A stretch of DNA of 64,000 nt, taken from NCBI RefSeq assembly GCF_008923245.1, contig NZ_WBOS01000001.1, forward strand, positions 248,001 to 312,000. The letters run 5' to 3'. Positions 46,032 through 54,700 of the stretch are shown here, piece by piece. A program made the position numbers and the translations under genes. Source of the stretch: Cytobacillus depressus. GTDB lineage: Bacteria > Bacillota > Bacilli > Bacillales > Cytobacillaceae. How positions within the stretch are numbered: the stretch's first letter is position 1; each line of letters opens with the position of its first letter. A model generated the notes under the pieces. It did no database searches and was not told where the DNA came from. It worked only from the letters and a program-made list of their open reading frames with translations.

Positions 46032-46262
46032 TATCTCACCCTCTTATGGAATGGAATAATTTCAAAAAAGTCATACGGAATTTTTGCCTTGCTTATTATT
46101 AATATGATAAAATGACGATTATATGAACGAGTTCCATCTATAACCAATAATGGTAATTGCTGAAAAAACCGCAAAAATAAATTAGTTAAAATATGAATAT
46201 TTTATTATTTCGGAAATATTTTAAGTTTTTGATAGTTTTTATGAAATAATCCCTAAATTCCT

Positions 46263-46291
46263 TGACTGTATCTGTACATTCATGTATATTT
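46263..46291 (+). promoter_or_regulatory. Promoter of the cold-shock gene with long leader
   Basis: TTGACT (46263-46268), 17 bp, TATATT (46286-46291). The transcript would have about 120 nt of 5' UTR, as in csp genes whose leaders sense temperature. Confidence 0.6.
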
Positions 46292-46416
46292 AAATCATCA
46301 TTTAACAGAATATATTTCCTTTATTACTAATAATATCTGCTTTGTATTTTGTTGGGTGGTAATATTTATCTTGGACACTGAATTGTGTCTTGAAAGGCTT
46401 AGGAGGAAAAGTTAAC

Positions 46417-46617
46417 ATGCAAAACGGTAAAGTAAAATGGTTCAACAATGAAAAAGGTTTCGGATTTATCGAAGTTGAAGGCGGAGACGATGTATTCGTT
46501 CACTTCACAGCTATCCAAGGTGACGGCTTCAAATCTTTAGAAGAAGGCCAAGAAGTTTCTTTTGAAATCGTTGAAGGAAACCGCGGACCTCAAGCTTCAA
46601 ACGTTGTAAAACTATAA
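46417..46617 (+). CDS. Cold-shock protein (Csp)
   Basis: 66 aa OB-fold RNA chaperone. RNP1 is KGFGFIEV and RNP2 is VFVHF. The start is the ATG giving MQNGKVKWF, with TAGGAGGAAAAGTTAAC upstream; the longer open frame reaches back into the leader. Monocistronic, strong terminator. Confidence 0.95.
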   Translation: MQNGKVKWFNNEKGFGFIEVEGGDDVFVHFTAIQGDGFKSLEEGQEVSFEIVEGNRGPQASNVVKL

Positions 46618-46631
46618 TCTTATAAATAATC

Positions 46632-46671
46632 AGGCTGGCAATTTTTTTGCCAGCCTTTATTTATTTTATTT
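46632..46671 (+). terminator. csp terminator
   Basis: AGGCTGGCAA / TTGCCAGCCT stem followed by TTATTTATTTTATTTT. Confidence 0.85.
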
Positions 46672-46691
46672 TCGGAGTTCAAATTACCCTT

Positions 46692-46874
46692 TTAAGATTG
46701 AGAAAGCTTTCTGCCAATATTTTTTATTTTTTCCCCAACTGTACATTCAGTAATGCAAAATCTGTGAGCGTATCTCCGTCCCTTTTCCTCTTTATGATGC
46801 TTATGCAATAAACAGCCTTGACAATAGGTGGCAAGTATTGCTTCTACTTCATCAAATATTTGCTTTCTTTTCAT
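46692..46874 (-). CDS. ypeQ: Small zinc-finger protein, YpeQ-like
   Basis: 60 aa. Cys and His residues in YCQGCLLHKHH and AHRFCITEC suit one zinc site, the pattern of the DUF2602 group. The ATG after GAGGAAGCGA was chosen over an upstream GTG. Adjacent to ypeP as in Bacillus subtilis. Function unknown. Confidence 0.7.
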   Translation of the reverse strand: MKRKQIFDEVEAILATYCQGCLLHKHHKEEKGRRYAHRFCITECTVGEKIKNIGRKLSQS

Positions 46875-46899
46875 TCGCTTCCTCACCTTTCATCAAGCG

Positions 46900-47556
46900 C
46901 TAAATGACCTGCATCTTACTATTAATAACTTTTCCATCTAGTGCTTGGCTTGCAAGCTTATCAGCTTCTTTGTTTTCATTTCTCGGAATCGGTGTAAACC
47001 TTCCGTCAATCGATAGCTTTTTCATTTTTGCTTCAATACGGTCTAACCAGTGATTTAGATTTTCCTCATAGCATGGCCATTCACCTTTAAGCTGCATTAA
47101 AATGCCTTGAGCATCCCCTTTAAATTCGCATATCATATGATGGACATCCATTTCTTCAAGCAGGTTGAGAGTAAAATAAATAGCTGCATATTCAGCTTCA
47201 TTATTATTGTCAATATCATCAAATAGCTCATTCGCCCGAATACGATATTTCTTCTTCCCTTGCTTATAATAAATAACCGCTCCTAGCCCCGCTTGATGTG
47301 TCGCTTTATTAAATCCGCCATCAAAATAAACAGTCAAGTCATGGGGATCCTCTTCAATTTCCGCAAGAAGCTTTCGCATTTCTTTCGTCGACCATTCTGT
47401 TCCCCTTTCATCATGGTAGATCAAATTGAAACCTTTGCCGCTCTTCTCAATATCTTCTCCAACTTGTAATACTAATTCACCTTCTAGCCAATCAGATTGA
47501 AAAACGACACGATCTATCCCTTTTATTTTATAAGTCCATTCCAATTTATATTTCAT
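46900..47556 (-). CDS. ypeP: RNase H-like protein YpeP
   Basis: 218 aa. An N-terminal ~70-residue extension precedes an RNase H fold with the acidic set YFDGGF, NNEAEYAAI, FKGDAQG and NKEAD. The metal-binding carboxylates look complete, so nuclease activity is possible, though YpeP is usually listed as RNase H-like without proven activity. Divergent from ypdQ. Confidence 0.8.
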   Translation of the reverse strand: MKYKLEWTYKIKGIDRVVFQSDWLEGELVLQVGEDIEKSGKGFNLIYHDERGTEWSTKEMRKLLAEIEEDPHDLTVYFDGGFNKATHQAGLGAVIYYKQGKKKYRIRANELFDDIDNNNEAEYAAIYFTLNLLEEMDVHHMICEFKGDAQGILMQLKGEWPCYEENLNHWLDRIEAKMKKLSIDGRFTPIPRNENKEADKLASQALDGKVINSKMQVI

Positions 47557-47658
47557 TTTTTTCAGCCTTTCTTAAGCTCAACTTTATTGGTACACTTATT
47601 TTATCTTACCCTAGAGTGTGTTTGAATAAAAATTTCAATTTGTTTTGGAGGAAGAATT

Positions 47659-48045
47659 TTGATTGAAGTGTATATTGATGGTGCAAGTGCGGGTAACCCT
47701 GGACCGAGTGGCGCTGGTATTTTTATTAAAGGAAATGGGACTGTCGAAAAGTATGCGATCCCCCTCGGCGTTATGGAGAATCATGAAGCAGAATTCAATG
47801 CATTAATTAAAGCATTAGAAATATGCATTGAAAAAGGGTATACAATCGTTTCCTTTCGAACGGATTCTCAAGCAGTCGATCGGGCAATTGAAAAAGAATA
47901 TGCCAAAAATAAAGCATATGCACCTCTTCTTGAGAGAGCATTGCTTTTAAGCAAGCAGCTTGAGCTTTTTTTCATGAAATGGATTCCAAGCTCAGAAAAT
48001 AAGGTTGCAGATGAATTAGCGAGAACGGCAATCCGTATGTGCTAA
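47659..48045 (+). CDS. ypdQ: RNase HI family protein YpdQ
   Basis: 128 aa single RNase H domain. Carboxylates: YIDGASAGNPGPSG, HEAEFNAL, RTDSQAVD and NKVADELA. Lacks the basic protrusion of E. coli RNase HI, as in the Bacillus short form. TTG start behind GGAGGAAG. Confidence 0.85.
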   Translation: MIEVYIDGASAGNPGPSGAGIFIKGNGTVEKYAIPLGVMENHEAEFNALIKALEICIEKGYTIVSFRTDSQAVDRAIEKEYAKNKAYAPLLERALLLSKQLELFFMKWIPSSENKVADELARTAIRMC

Positions 48046-48046
48046 A

Positions 48047-48094
48047 AAGAAAACTGGACGAACTCAAATTTCCCCCAGTTCGTCCAGTTTTTTT
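48047..48094. terminator. Bidirectional terminator ypdQ / 93-aa gene
   Basis: AAAACTGGACGAACT / AGTTCGTCCAGTTTT stem followed by TTT. Confidence 0.85.
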
Positions 48095-48375
48095 CAAATC
48101 GAAATTAACTCTTTTTCCTTTACAAATTGAATGGCCTCATGCTTTGTTTTAATCCCATTGGATATTAACATTTCCAGCAAAGAGACATAAAAACTGCCAT
48201 CAAAGGTTTTTTGTGCTTTTAACGTTAATTCAATCGCTGTATTTATTAATTCATCCGACGCATTCGTATAGTGCTTGCCAAAATAAATAAAACCAATCGC
48301 ATCCTCTTGAAACTGAAAGCCTTTACTTTGTAAGAAACTCAAATAATCCTCCACTGTCTTCAAGGACTTAGTCAA
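48094..48375 (-). CDS. Uncharacterised 93-aa protein, possibly DUF6123
   Basis: Helical soluble protein with conserved-looking core DAIGFIYFGKHYTNASDELI and FDGSFYVSLLEMLI. This resembles a small family I know as DUF6123 from Bacilli; the assignment is from memory and moderate. No ribosome binding site stands out; the upstream region is the palindromic element at 48395. Confidence 0.6.
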   Translation of the reverse strand: MTKSLKTVEDYLSFLQSKGFQFQEDAIGFIYFGKHYTNASDELINTAIELTLKAQKTFDGSFYVSLLEMLISNGIKTKHEAIQFVKEKELISI

Positions 48376-48394
48376 CCCTTTCCCCTTAATCGCA

Positions 48395-48540
48395 GATTAA
48401 CGGGCAGTAACCCCCACTTCATAACTCTGCGAAATTCAAATGATTATAAGTTGGGGGATAACTGCCCGTAAAGGCCCGATTGGTTCAACTAACCATCAGT
48501 GGAAAAAACCACCACTGATGGAAGTTTCACCTTATCCCAA
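48395..48540. repeat. Compound palindromic element, two hairpins
   Basis: Arm one, CGGGCAGTAACCCCC..CTT.ATAA, pairs with TTATAAGTTGGGGGATAACTGCCCG over about 24 bp. Then CCATCAGTGG / CCACTGATGG forms a second hairpin with a 9-nt loop. No reading frame. It fills the 200-bp gap between two leftward genes. Could be a MITE or a structured RNA. Confidence 0.65.
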
Positions 48541-48571
48541 ACTATTTAAATTTTACCTTACATTTGGACAA

Positions 48572-49039
48572 TTATCTATCTTTTTCTGTTAAAAAATACC
48601 CAATTGTTCCTGTTGCGACGCCCAGCAAGGCTCCGCCGATGACTTCGATGGGCTGGTGACCGAGCATTTCCTTTAATTTTTTTGGAGTTTCCTTCTGTTC
48701 AAAGGCTACCGACTCTTCTTTCTTGATTTTATCAATCAATTCTCCCATACTATTCACTTTTAATGTTAGTTCTCCCGTTTGTCTTCGGATCCCTTGAGCA
48801 TCATACATAACAATGAGTCCATAAATAAGCGAAAGAGCAAAATCAATGGTCGGGATACCTCTTTTTAGAGCAATATAGGTCGTTAATGACGACACACCAG
48901 CAGAGTGGGAGCTTGGCATTCCGCCAGTATGAAAAAATAATTCTGGGCGAAATTCTTTTTTGCGAAAAAAATGAATCGGGATTTTTAACCCTTGCGCTAA
49001 ACCGATACTTAATAAAGCAATATACACACCTTTATTCAT
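48572..49039 (-). CDS. Divergent PAP2-family membrane protein (DUF212)
   Basis: 155 aa, four to five membrane segments. Phosphatase-like residues in FHTGGMPSSHSAGVSSL (near 38-54) and a later VMYDAQGIRRQTGE loop (near 77-90) fit PF02681. It probably acts on a membrane lipid phosphate; unproven. ATG with GAGGTGA upstream rather than the TTG two codons earlier. Confidence 0.88.
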   Translation of the reverse strand: MNKGVYIALLSIGLAQGLKIPIHFFRKKEFRPELFFHTGGMPSSHSAGVSSLTTYIALKRGIPTIDFALSLIYGLIVMYDAQGIRRQTGELTLKVNSMGELIDKIKKEESVAFEQKETPKKLKEMLGHQPIEVIGGALLGVATGTIGYFLTEKDR

Positions 49040-49136
49040 AATCAACTCACCTCTTGCTTCTAGTGTGAAGAAAGATGAGTGTAATTATTCTTTTCGGTAA
49101 TACTAGAAAGGCAATCGAGGTAAGGAGGTGTGAGCA

Positions 49137-49265
49137 GTGGGGCAAAAAGAAAATAATAGAGGAAAAGTCGCATCAGGCGTTAACCCGCAAGGCTATGGGC
49201 AAGATATCACAAGAGATCCAAAAAGTAAGCTTGAAAATGCCGCGAAAAAGAAAAATACAAAATAA
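49137..49265 (+). CDS. sspL: Small acid-soluble spore protein SspL
   Basis: 42 aa, the length of SspL. VASGVNPQGYGQD and DPKSKLENAAKKKNTK align with the SspL pattern (GG-TPQG..., DPKTELE...KKSNTK). GTG start with AAGGAGGTG 7 nt before. Made in the forespore under sigma-G in Bacillus subtilis; TGAGTG/TAATACTA about 25 bp upstream could be such a promoter. Confidence 0.88.
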   Translation: MGQKENNRGKVASGVNPQGYGQDITRDPKSKLENAAKKKNTK

Positions 49266-49269
49266 ATAT

Positions 49270-49294
49270 AGCTGTCCCATTTATTGGGACAGCT
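49270..49294. terminator. Terminator between sspL and ypcP
   Basis: AGCTGTCCC ATTTATT GGGACAGCT between convergent genes; T-tracts are poor. Confidence 0.65.
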
Positions 49295-49300
49295 TAAACA

Positions 49301-50227
49301 TTAGGCATATTGTTTTTCGTCAAGTAATTGATGAAGACCACGAAACTCGACTTCGGCAAATTTATCTAACACTTTCTCTCGGTTGTAGCGGAAAACAGCA
49401 AGATCTAACGGACATTCAACAGGAACATCACATTTAATTTCCGCAAGCTGCCTGCTTAAATGGAGCATATCTAAATCTTGTTCGATTTTTGTTCTTTGCC
49501 CCTTCGTTAATTGATCTATGTTTTCAAGGACACCTTCAATATGTCCGAATTGCTGTAACAGCTTTAAGGCTGTTTTTTCGCCTATCCCTTTTACTCCAGG
49601 ATAATTATCACTTGTATCACCCATAAATGCTTTTAAATCAATCATTTGTCTAGGATGAATGCCTTTTTCTTCGTAAAAAGTATCCTTCGTATGAACTAAA
49701 TAGTTGCCATATCCTTTTTGTAAAAGGACGACGGAAATTCGCTCATCGAGCAGCTGTAATATATCTTGGTCCCCCGTCAAAATTTTCACATGGCTATCTT
49801 CTTTTACTTGAGTGGCAATTGTTCCGATACAGTCATCCGCTTCATAGCCCTTCAATCCTATATTCGGTACATCAAAAGCGTCTACAACTTCTTTAACAAG
49901 ATCAAATTGGGGAATGAGCTCAGCTGGTGCCTCTGGGCGATTTGCTTTATAGCCATCATACATGTCCGTCCTGAATGTTTTGCTCCCCATATCCCAGCAC
50001 ACAGCAATATGAGAAGGATTGAAATGTGAAACAGCTGTTAAAAAATGCTTCACAAAGCCATATACACCATTTGTTGGCACACCGTTAGAATTTCTCATGA
50101 ATTGTCCGTGGACCGCAGTGGCAAAATAGGCTCTAAATAATAATGCCATTCCATCTACTAGCATAATCGTAGGCTTTTGTTCATTTATCAATTTCTTCGC
50201 CCCATTCTTTGTAATCATACTGTTCAT
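49301..50227 (-). CDS. ypcP: 5'-3' exonuclease YpcP
   Basis: 308 aa, the free-standing version of the PolA 5'-nuclease domain. Metal ligands: VDGMALLFRAYFA, GYEADDCIGT, TGDQDILQL and GDTSDNYPGVKGIGEKTA, with an H3TH motif in the last. It acts in Okazaki fragment and repair processing. The start is uncertain: the ATG at 50227 lies beside a TATAAT, and a TTG near 50185 behind GGGGCGAAG gives the usual family N-terminus. Confidence 0.9.
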   Translation of the reverse strand: MNSMITKNGAKKLINEQKPTIMLVDGMALLFRAYFATAVHGQFMRNSNGVPTNGVYGFVKHFLTAVSHFNPSHIAVCWDMGSKTFRTDMYDGYKANRPEAPAELIPQFDLVKEVVDAFDVPNIGLKGYEADDCIGTIATQVKEDSHVKILTGDQDILQLLDERISVVLLQKGYGNYLVHTKDTFYEEKGIHPRQMIDLKAFMGDTSDNYPGVKGIGEKTALKLLQQFGHIEGVLENIDQLTKGQRTKIEQDLDMLHLSRQLAEIKCDVPVECPLDLAVFRYNREKVLDKFAEVEFRGLHQLLDEKQYA

Positions 50228-50395
50228 TATAACATGGCGCCCAATTAAAAGTGGCTGTTAAGTTTTACATGATATACAGAAGAACGCTCTTTTTGCATAT
50301 ATTGTTATAAGCCCCTCGAAGTTTGCCCGTCATATAGTTATATATAAATCACACTAATAAAGCAACGAACTTTATGAAAACAGCCAAAACGAAAA

Positions 50396-50419
50396 AATAG
50401 CCCTTTTAAAGAGCTATTT
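50396..50419 (-). terminator. Terminator of the sulfurtransferase gene
   Basis: AAATAGCTC / GGGCTATTT stem followed by TTTTCG on the minus strand. Confidence 0.75.
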
Positions 50420-50426
50420 CTTTCAG

Positions 50427-51263
50427 CTATTCTCCTGTTTCAATTTCATTTTCTTCGTACGATATCCAGTCACTGAAGCTGCCGGCATATAGTTTGACAT
50501 GTTCGTAGCCAGCTTCTTTCAGGGCCATAAAATTAGGTGTTGCTGTAATCCCAGAACCGCAATAAACGATAATTTGCTTATCTTTATCTATGTCGGTGAA
50601 TCGCTTTGCCTGATCTTCTCCACTTTTGAACAGCCCGTTTTCATAGCCTTCCGACCATACTTTATTAATGGCACCTGGGATATGTCCCGCTTTTTTATCA
50701 ATCGGCTCCACTAACCCTAAATAACGCTTGTTCTCTCTCGAATCAATTAATATCGTTTCATGATTTTTCTCTGCGACGATTTTTTTCACATCTTCATAAG
50801 ATGCGTAAATTTCATTATTTATTTTGATGGCAAAATTGGTTTTCTGATATTCAGGAACAGCACTATTTACTGGATACCCAGCTTCCGTCCAAGCTTTATA
50901 TCCTCCATTTAATACATATACCTTCTCATGGCCAACATATTTTAATAGCCACCAGAGACGTCCTGCAAAAGAGCCTTCTCCTCCATCATAGGCAATGACG
51001 GTCGTTTCATTGCTGATGCCGGCATTTTGCAAAGTTTGTTTAAATTCCTCAATATTTGGCAATGGATGTCTACCGCCATGTGTTGAAACTGGTTGTGATA
51101 AATCATTACTAACATGGAAATAAACTGCTCCAGGAATATGATTCTTTTTATATAATTCGTATCCTTCATCTGCTAAGCCGAGATTATAGCGGCAATCCGC
51201 GATTCGAATATCTTCTTGCTCCAACCGTTCCTTCAGCCAGTCCTGTTCAACAACGAAACTCAT
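50427..51263 (-). CDS. Two-domain rhodanese-type sulfurtransferase
   Basis: 278 aa. Two rhodanese domains (about 1-135 and 150-278); the second carries the active Cys in VYCGSGITATPN, the first is inactive as usual. The CGSGIT loop is of the 3-mercaptopyruvate/thiosulfate type. Cytosolic. The gene starts beside the large repeat at 51288. Confidence 0.92.
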   Translation of the reverse strand: MSFVVEQDWLKERLEQEDIRIADCRYNLGLADEGYELYKKNHIPGAVYFHVSNDLSQPVSTHGGRHPLPNIEEFKQTLQNAGISNETTVIAYDGGEGSFAGRLWWLLKYVGHEKVYVLNGGYKAWTEAGYPVNSAVPEYQKTNFAIKINNEIYASYEDVKKIVAEKNHETILIDSRENKRYLGLVEPIDKKAGHIPGAINKVWSEGYENGLFKSGEDQAKRFTDIDKDKQIIVYCGSGITATPNFMALKEAGYEHVKLYAGSFSDWISYEENEIETGE

Positions 51264-51287
51264 TCCTTCATCTCCCTCATTCTTTTC

Positions 51288-51582
51288 TGTCTAGCTCCAG
51301 TTCCTACCCCCGACGTACAGGATGTACTAGTGTCGACAATGCGACAGGACAAGGAAGACTTCGACAGCGACACATCGCACGACCAAAAGTGTAGCTTTTG
51401 GGAGGACGTCGCGGTTTTGTCGACCTCGAGGTCACAAGCCAATCTTCCCAAAAAGGTAAAAAGCAACCTTTTCGAAAAGATTGGCTTGTGCTTGTCGGGG
51501 GTGAACACTAAGGAAATCCCCTTAGAATTGGCATCGCAGGAACAATCTGGTCTTTGATTGTTCCGAAGGCACTTACGCTTTT
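51288..51582. repeat. Large Bacillaceae-type intergenic repeat with internal hairpins
   Basis: Left end TGTCTAGCTCCAG, right end AGGCACTTACGCTTTTC. Inside is CACAAGCCAATCTT / AAGATTGGCTTGTG with a nested AAAAGGT..AACCTTTT, and GTACAggaTGTAC. A second, short copy in reverse orientation is at 58685-58765. Base composition is richer in G+C than its surroundings. Overlapping open frames here look non-coding. Confidence 0.7.
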
Positions 51583-51752
51583 CTTTTTTCCATCAGCTTT
51601 TTTACATGCTCTTTCGGTGTCCAGCATTGAAATTGATAATTGGGTTTCGTTTCATAGCCTAGACGTTTGCATCGATAGGTCATCCCTTTTTCGCACTTAC
51701 TTGCCTCGAAATGGATACAGGTCGCACATGCATGAAAGGCTTGTATGTTCAT
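51573..51752 (-). CDS. Cys-rich 59-aa protein coupled to dynA
   Basis: 59 codons with AAGGAGC before the ATG, which overlaps the dynA stop by one base (TAATG). Residues MNIQAFHACATCIHFEASKC give Cys 9, 12 and 20, with further Cys at 28 and 43, suited to one zinc or Fe-S site. The tail is basic (KKLMEKRKA). The last codons and the stop come from the right end of the repeat at 51288-51582, so the C-terminus may have been altered by its insertion. Family not recognised. Confidence 0.75.
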   Translation of the reverse strand: MNIQAFHACATCIHFEASKCEKGMTYRCKRLGYETKPNYQFQCWTPKEHVKKLMEKRKA

Positions 51753-54700
51753 TAAAGCTCCTTGTAGCCTGAAAAATTGGCAATTTCTTTTTCAGTTTTC
51801 TCCAGCTTCTCAATCGGAAAATCATCTCGGAGAACAGCTAATAGTCCATCATAATATTCATTCACTTGTTCAATTACAATGGAAAGCAAATATTTATACT
51901 CCTGTACAAAAAGACCATCATAATGCTCCTGCAGCCTTTTGCCATGAACTTGTAAATATTGTTCTGCTGGCTCTCCCATTATTTGCTCTAATTCATCACT
52001 TAAATGTTTTCTTTCATTCTTTTCGAAAAATGACTTCGGGTTTTTGAAATGGACAAGTGCCTTTTTGAATTTCATTGGATCCTCATTGGCAAATGCAGTC
52101 TCAAAATCCATTCCCTCGAGGGTTCTTGCCTCAAAAGGACTAAACTTTAATTCTTTATTAATATCGGCTGTACTTAGTGAAAGCATCTCTAATGCTTGCT
52201 TACATAATTTATGAATATAGCTTTCTAATCGTAAAGTTGTCGCCCGTAATTCTTGGGCAAAATCGAATCCAAAGCTTTGCAGGAATTCTTCAAGTGCGTT
52301 TTGCAGCGCCTTCTTTAAATTGCGGCCATCATCCTTCAGAGCGGCTGGATTAAAGGCTTCTTTTACGAAATCATTAAAGCGCAAAAATACTCTTTGTTTA
52401 ATATAGAAAACTAATTCCCCAGCCTCTTGCTCCAGTCTTTGTATAAAAATCGCGTCATCTTGTTTTTCGATCAGTTCTATTATCGAGCTTTGCTCTTTTT
52501 CAAGCTGAGCTCGCTTCTGCACTTTTAATTCTTTATTTTCATGTGAAGATTTAATAAAAGTACGAAGCTGATCTAAAACTCGCTTCCACTCCATTTCGGC
52601 TGCAGTAACCGAAATTTCCATGAGCTCACTCGTAATGAACGAATAAAAACTGTCTTCAAAACGCTTAATATGCGACTTTACATCTTGTCGGTTCTCAAGC
52701 TTATCAGCAAGAGCTTCAAGGCTTGAAAGCCCGAAAATGCTTGGTTTGCGAATTCCATATTGAACGAGCTGTTCCCCAACATACTCTAATACCGCTTCTT
52801 TCTCTTCTTCGCTGTTGGCAAGATCAATTGCATTTACAATAAAAAACATTTTATCAAGTTCAAATGAATCCTTTACACGGCCTAATTGAATAAGGAATTC
52901 ACGGTCTGCTTTCGAAAATGCGTGATTATAATACGTAACAAAAAGAATAGCATCTGAATTTTTAATATAATCAAAGGCTACTCCAGTATGACGGGCATTA
53001 ATAGAGTCAGCTCCTGGCGTATCAACGAGCGTAATGCCCTTTTGTGTTAGCTCACAATCGTAAAAAACTTCAATCATTTCAACAAAACAAGACTTTTCTT
53101 CAACAGCGACATAGCTTTTAAACTCTTCTAAATCAGTCTTAATCGTTGAACCTAAAACGTCTCTGAAGGAGTCAAACCCTTTTAAAAATGCGTTTAAGAA
53201 AGCAAGATGAGTTTTTTCATTGGCATCAATCTCCGCAAGTTCATTCATGACCTTTTTGATCTTACTAATCGCATCGTCAAAATTAGCAGCTGATAAATTA
53301 AATACCTTTAATGACCGGTTAACATCATCGAATAATATTTGCGACGCCTTTACCTTTACAAGCACCGTCCCATGACTATTTTGCTCATTAACCGGCATAA
53401 TTTTATTAATGGCAGCTGTCGTTGGGTTCGGTGATACAGGCAGTAATTTATGACCAATTAAAGCATTGGCAAAGGAAGATTTCCCCGCACTAAATGCGCC
53501 AAAAAGGGCAACCGTAAATTGTTTATCTTTCAGACGGTCCGCCTTTTGCATTAATTCAGCCGCCATCTTTTTAAATCCAGGAACATCTTGAATGGCATTG
53601 GCTGTGAAGGATAATTTAGCAACTAATGCATCAATCGTGTGTTCCTCAACCCTTTGTACTTCAGGCTCTTCACTCTCTTTGACTGCCTCATGCTTAGCTC
53701 CTAATTCATTTGAAACACTAGCAAAATCATTCGTTTCGGTGATGATTTCAACTTCCTCTTGCTGGCCGGCAATTAATTGTTTGCTTGCTTCTTCATAAAG
53801 CTGATGAGGGAAATGTCCAATTAGGAAATCATTCATTTTCTCATTAGCTGTTCGTAAGCTTTCCTTTAGCAATAATAATTGTTGCCATGCTTCTTCATAT
53901 TGCTTAACTTGTTTCCATTCACTTTCTATAGCGTTCTCTTCTTTTTGACTTTTCAAAGCTAACGCTTGCAATAACAGTTCTTTTATTTCTAATAAACTAT
54001 TTTTCGCTATTTTTTTTACGGATTCTGCTAATTCATTCGTATATTGAAGGACATAATCACCAGAAAGAAGCGCTCCTTCCTTCACTGTGTTTGCGAGCAG
54101 TTCTTTGCTGAAAACGACTTGGTGATTTTGTGCTTTCGCCAAAATGTTTGAATCATGTATATCATATTGATTTAATTCTTTAACCAATAATTCTTTTAAA
54201 TGCCAATCAAGCTGGGATTGAACCTTTTCGGAAAAATCACGATAGAAATTCTCTAACCGATTCATTCTCTCTTGCTCAGTTTTTTGCCGCGAAAAGAAGA
54301 GGCCCACTTTAAAACTAGCTTGACAAGATTCAATATAACTCTCAGCAAGGTCTCTCGTTTGAAATGGCATTAAGTAAGCATTTTTTAACACATCATCTAC
54401 TTTTTTATTAAATTCGATTTCAGCTTTTTCAATTGATTTACGAATATTTGTTAATTTATTTTCAAGCTCTGCAACCTTTTCAGGAAGTGCTTCCCTTTCA
54501 CTTTGCGACAGCTGCTCTAGCTTATTCTTATTTTTTTCAATCTCTTCCCAGCTTTTTTCTTCTAGGAAAACTGCATGGTCACTAGTTAGTTTTTTTAGTG
54601 AATGGTAAACTGATTCTGGCAGCAATGTTTTCCTATTTGCGATTTTTTCTGAGATAAATTTTTGCAGAGAATCGAATTCATTTTCCTTGTGTGTTTCCTG

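Noticed and set aside
48395..48540. CRISPR repeat unit
   Set aside because: The palindromes occur once each, with no regularly spaced repeats and no cas genes in the window.
49075..49437. Rightward 120-codon frame near sspL
   Set aside because: It overlaps sspL in another frame and the end of ypcP; sspL explains the coding signal and the ribosome binding site.
51216..51557. Rightward open frame of 113 codons and a leftward one of 82 codons
   Set aside because: Both are inside the intergenic repeat or run into the sulfurtransferase gene; composition reflects the hairpins, not coding.
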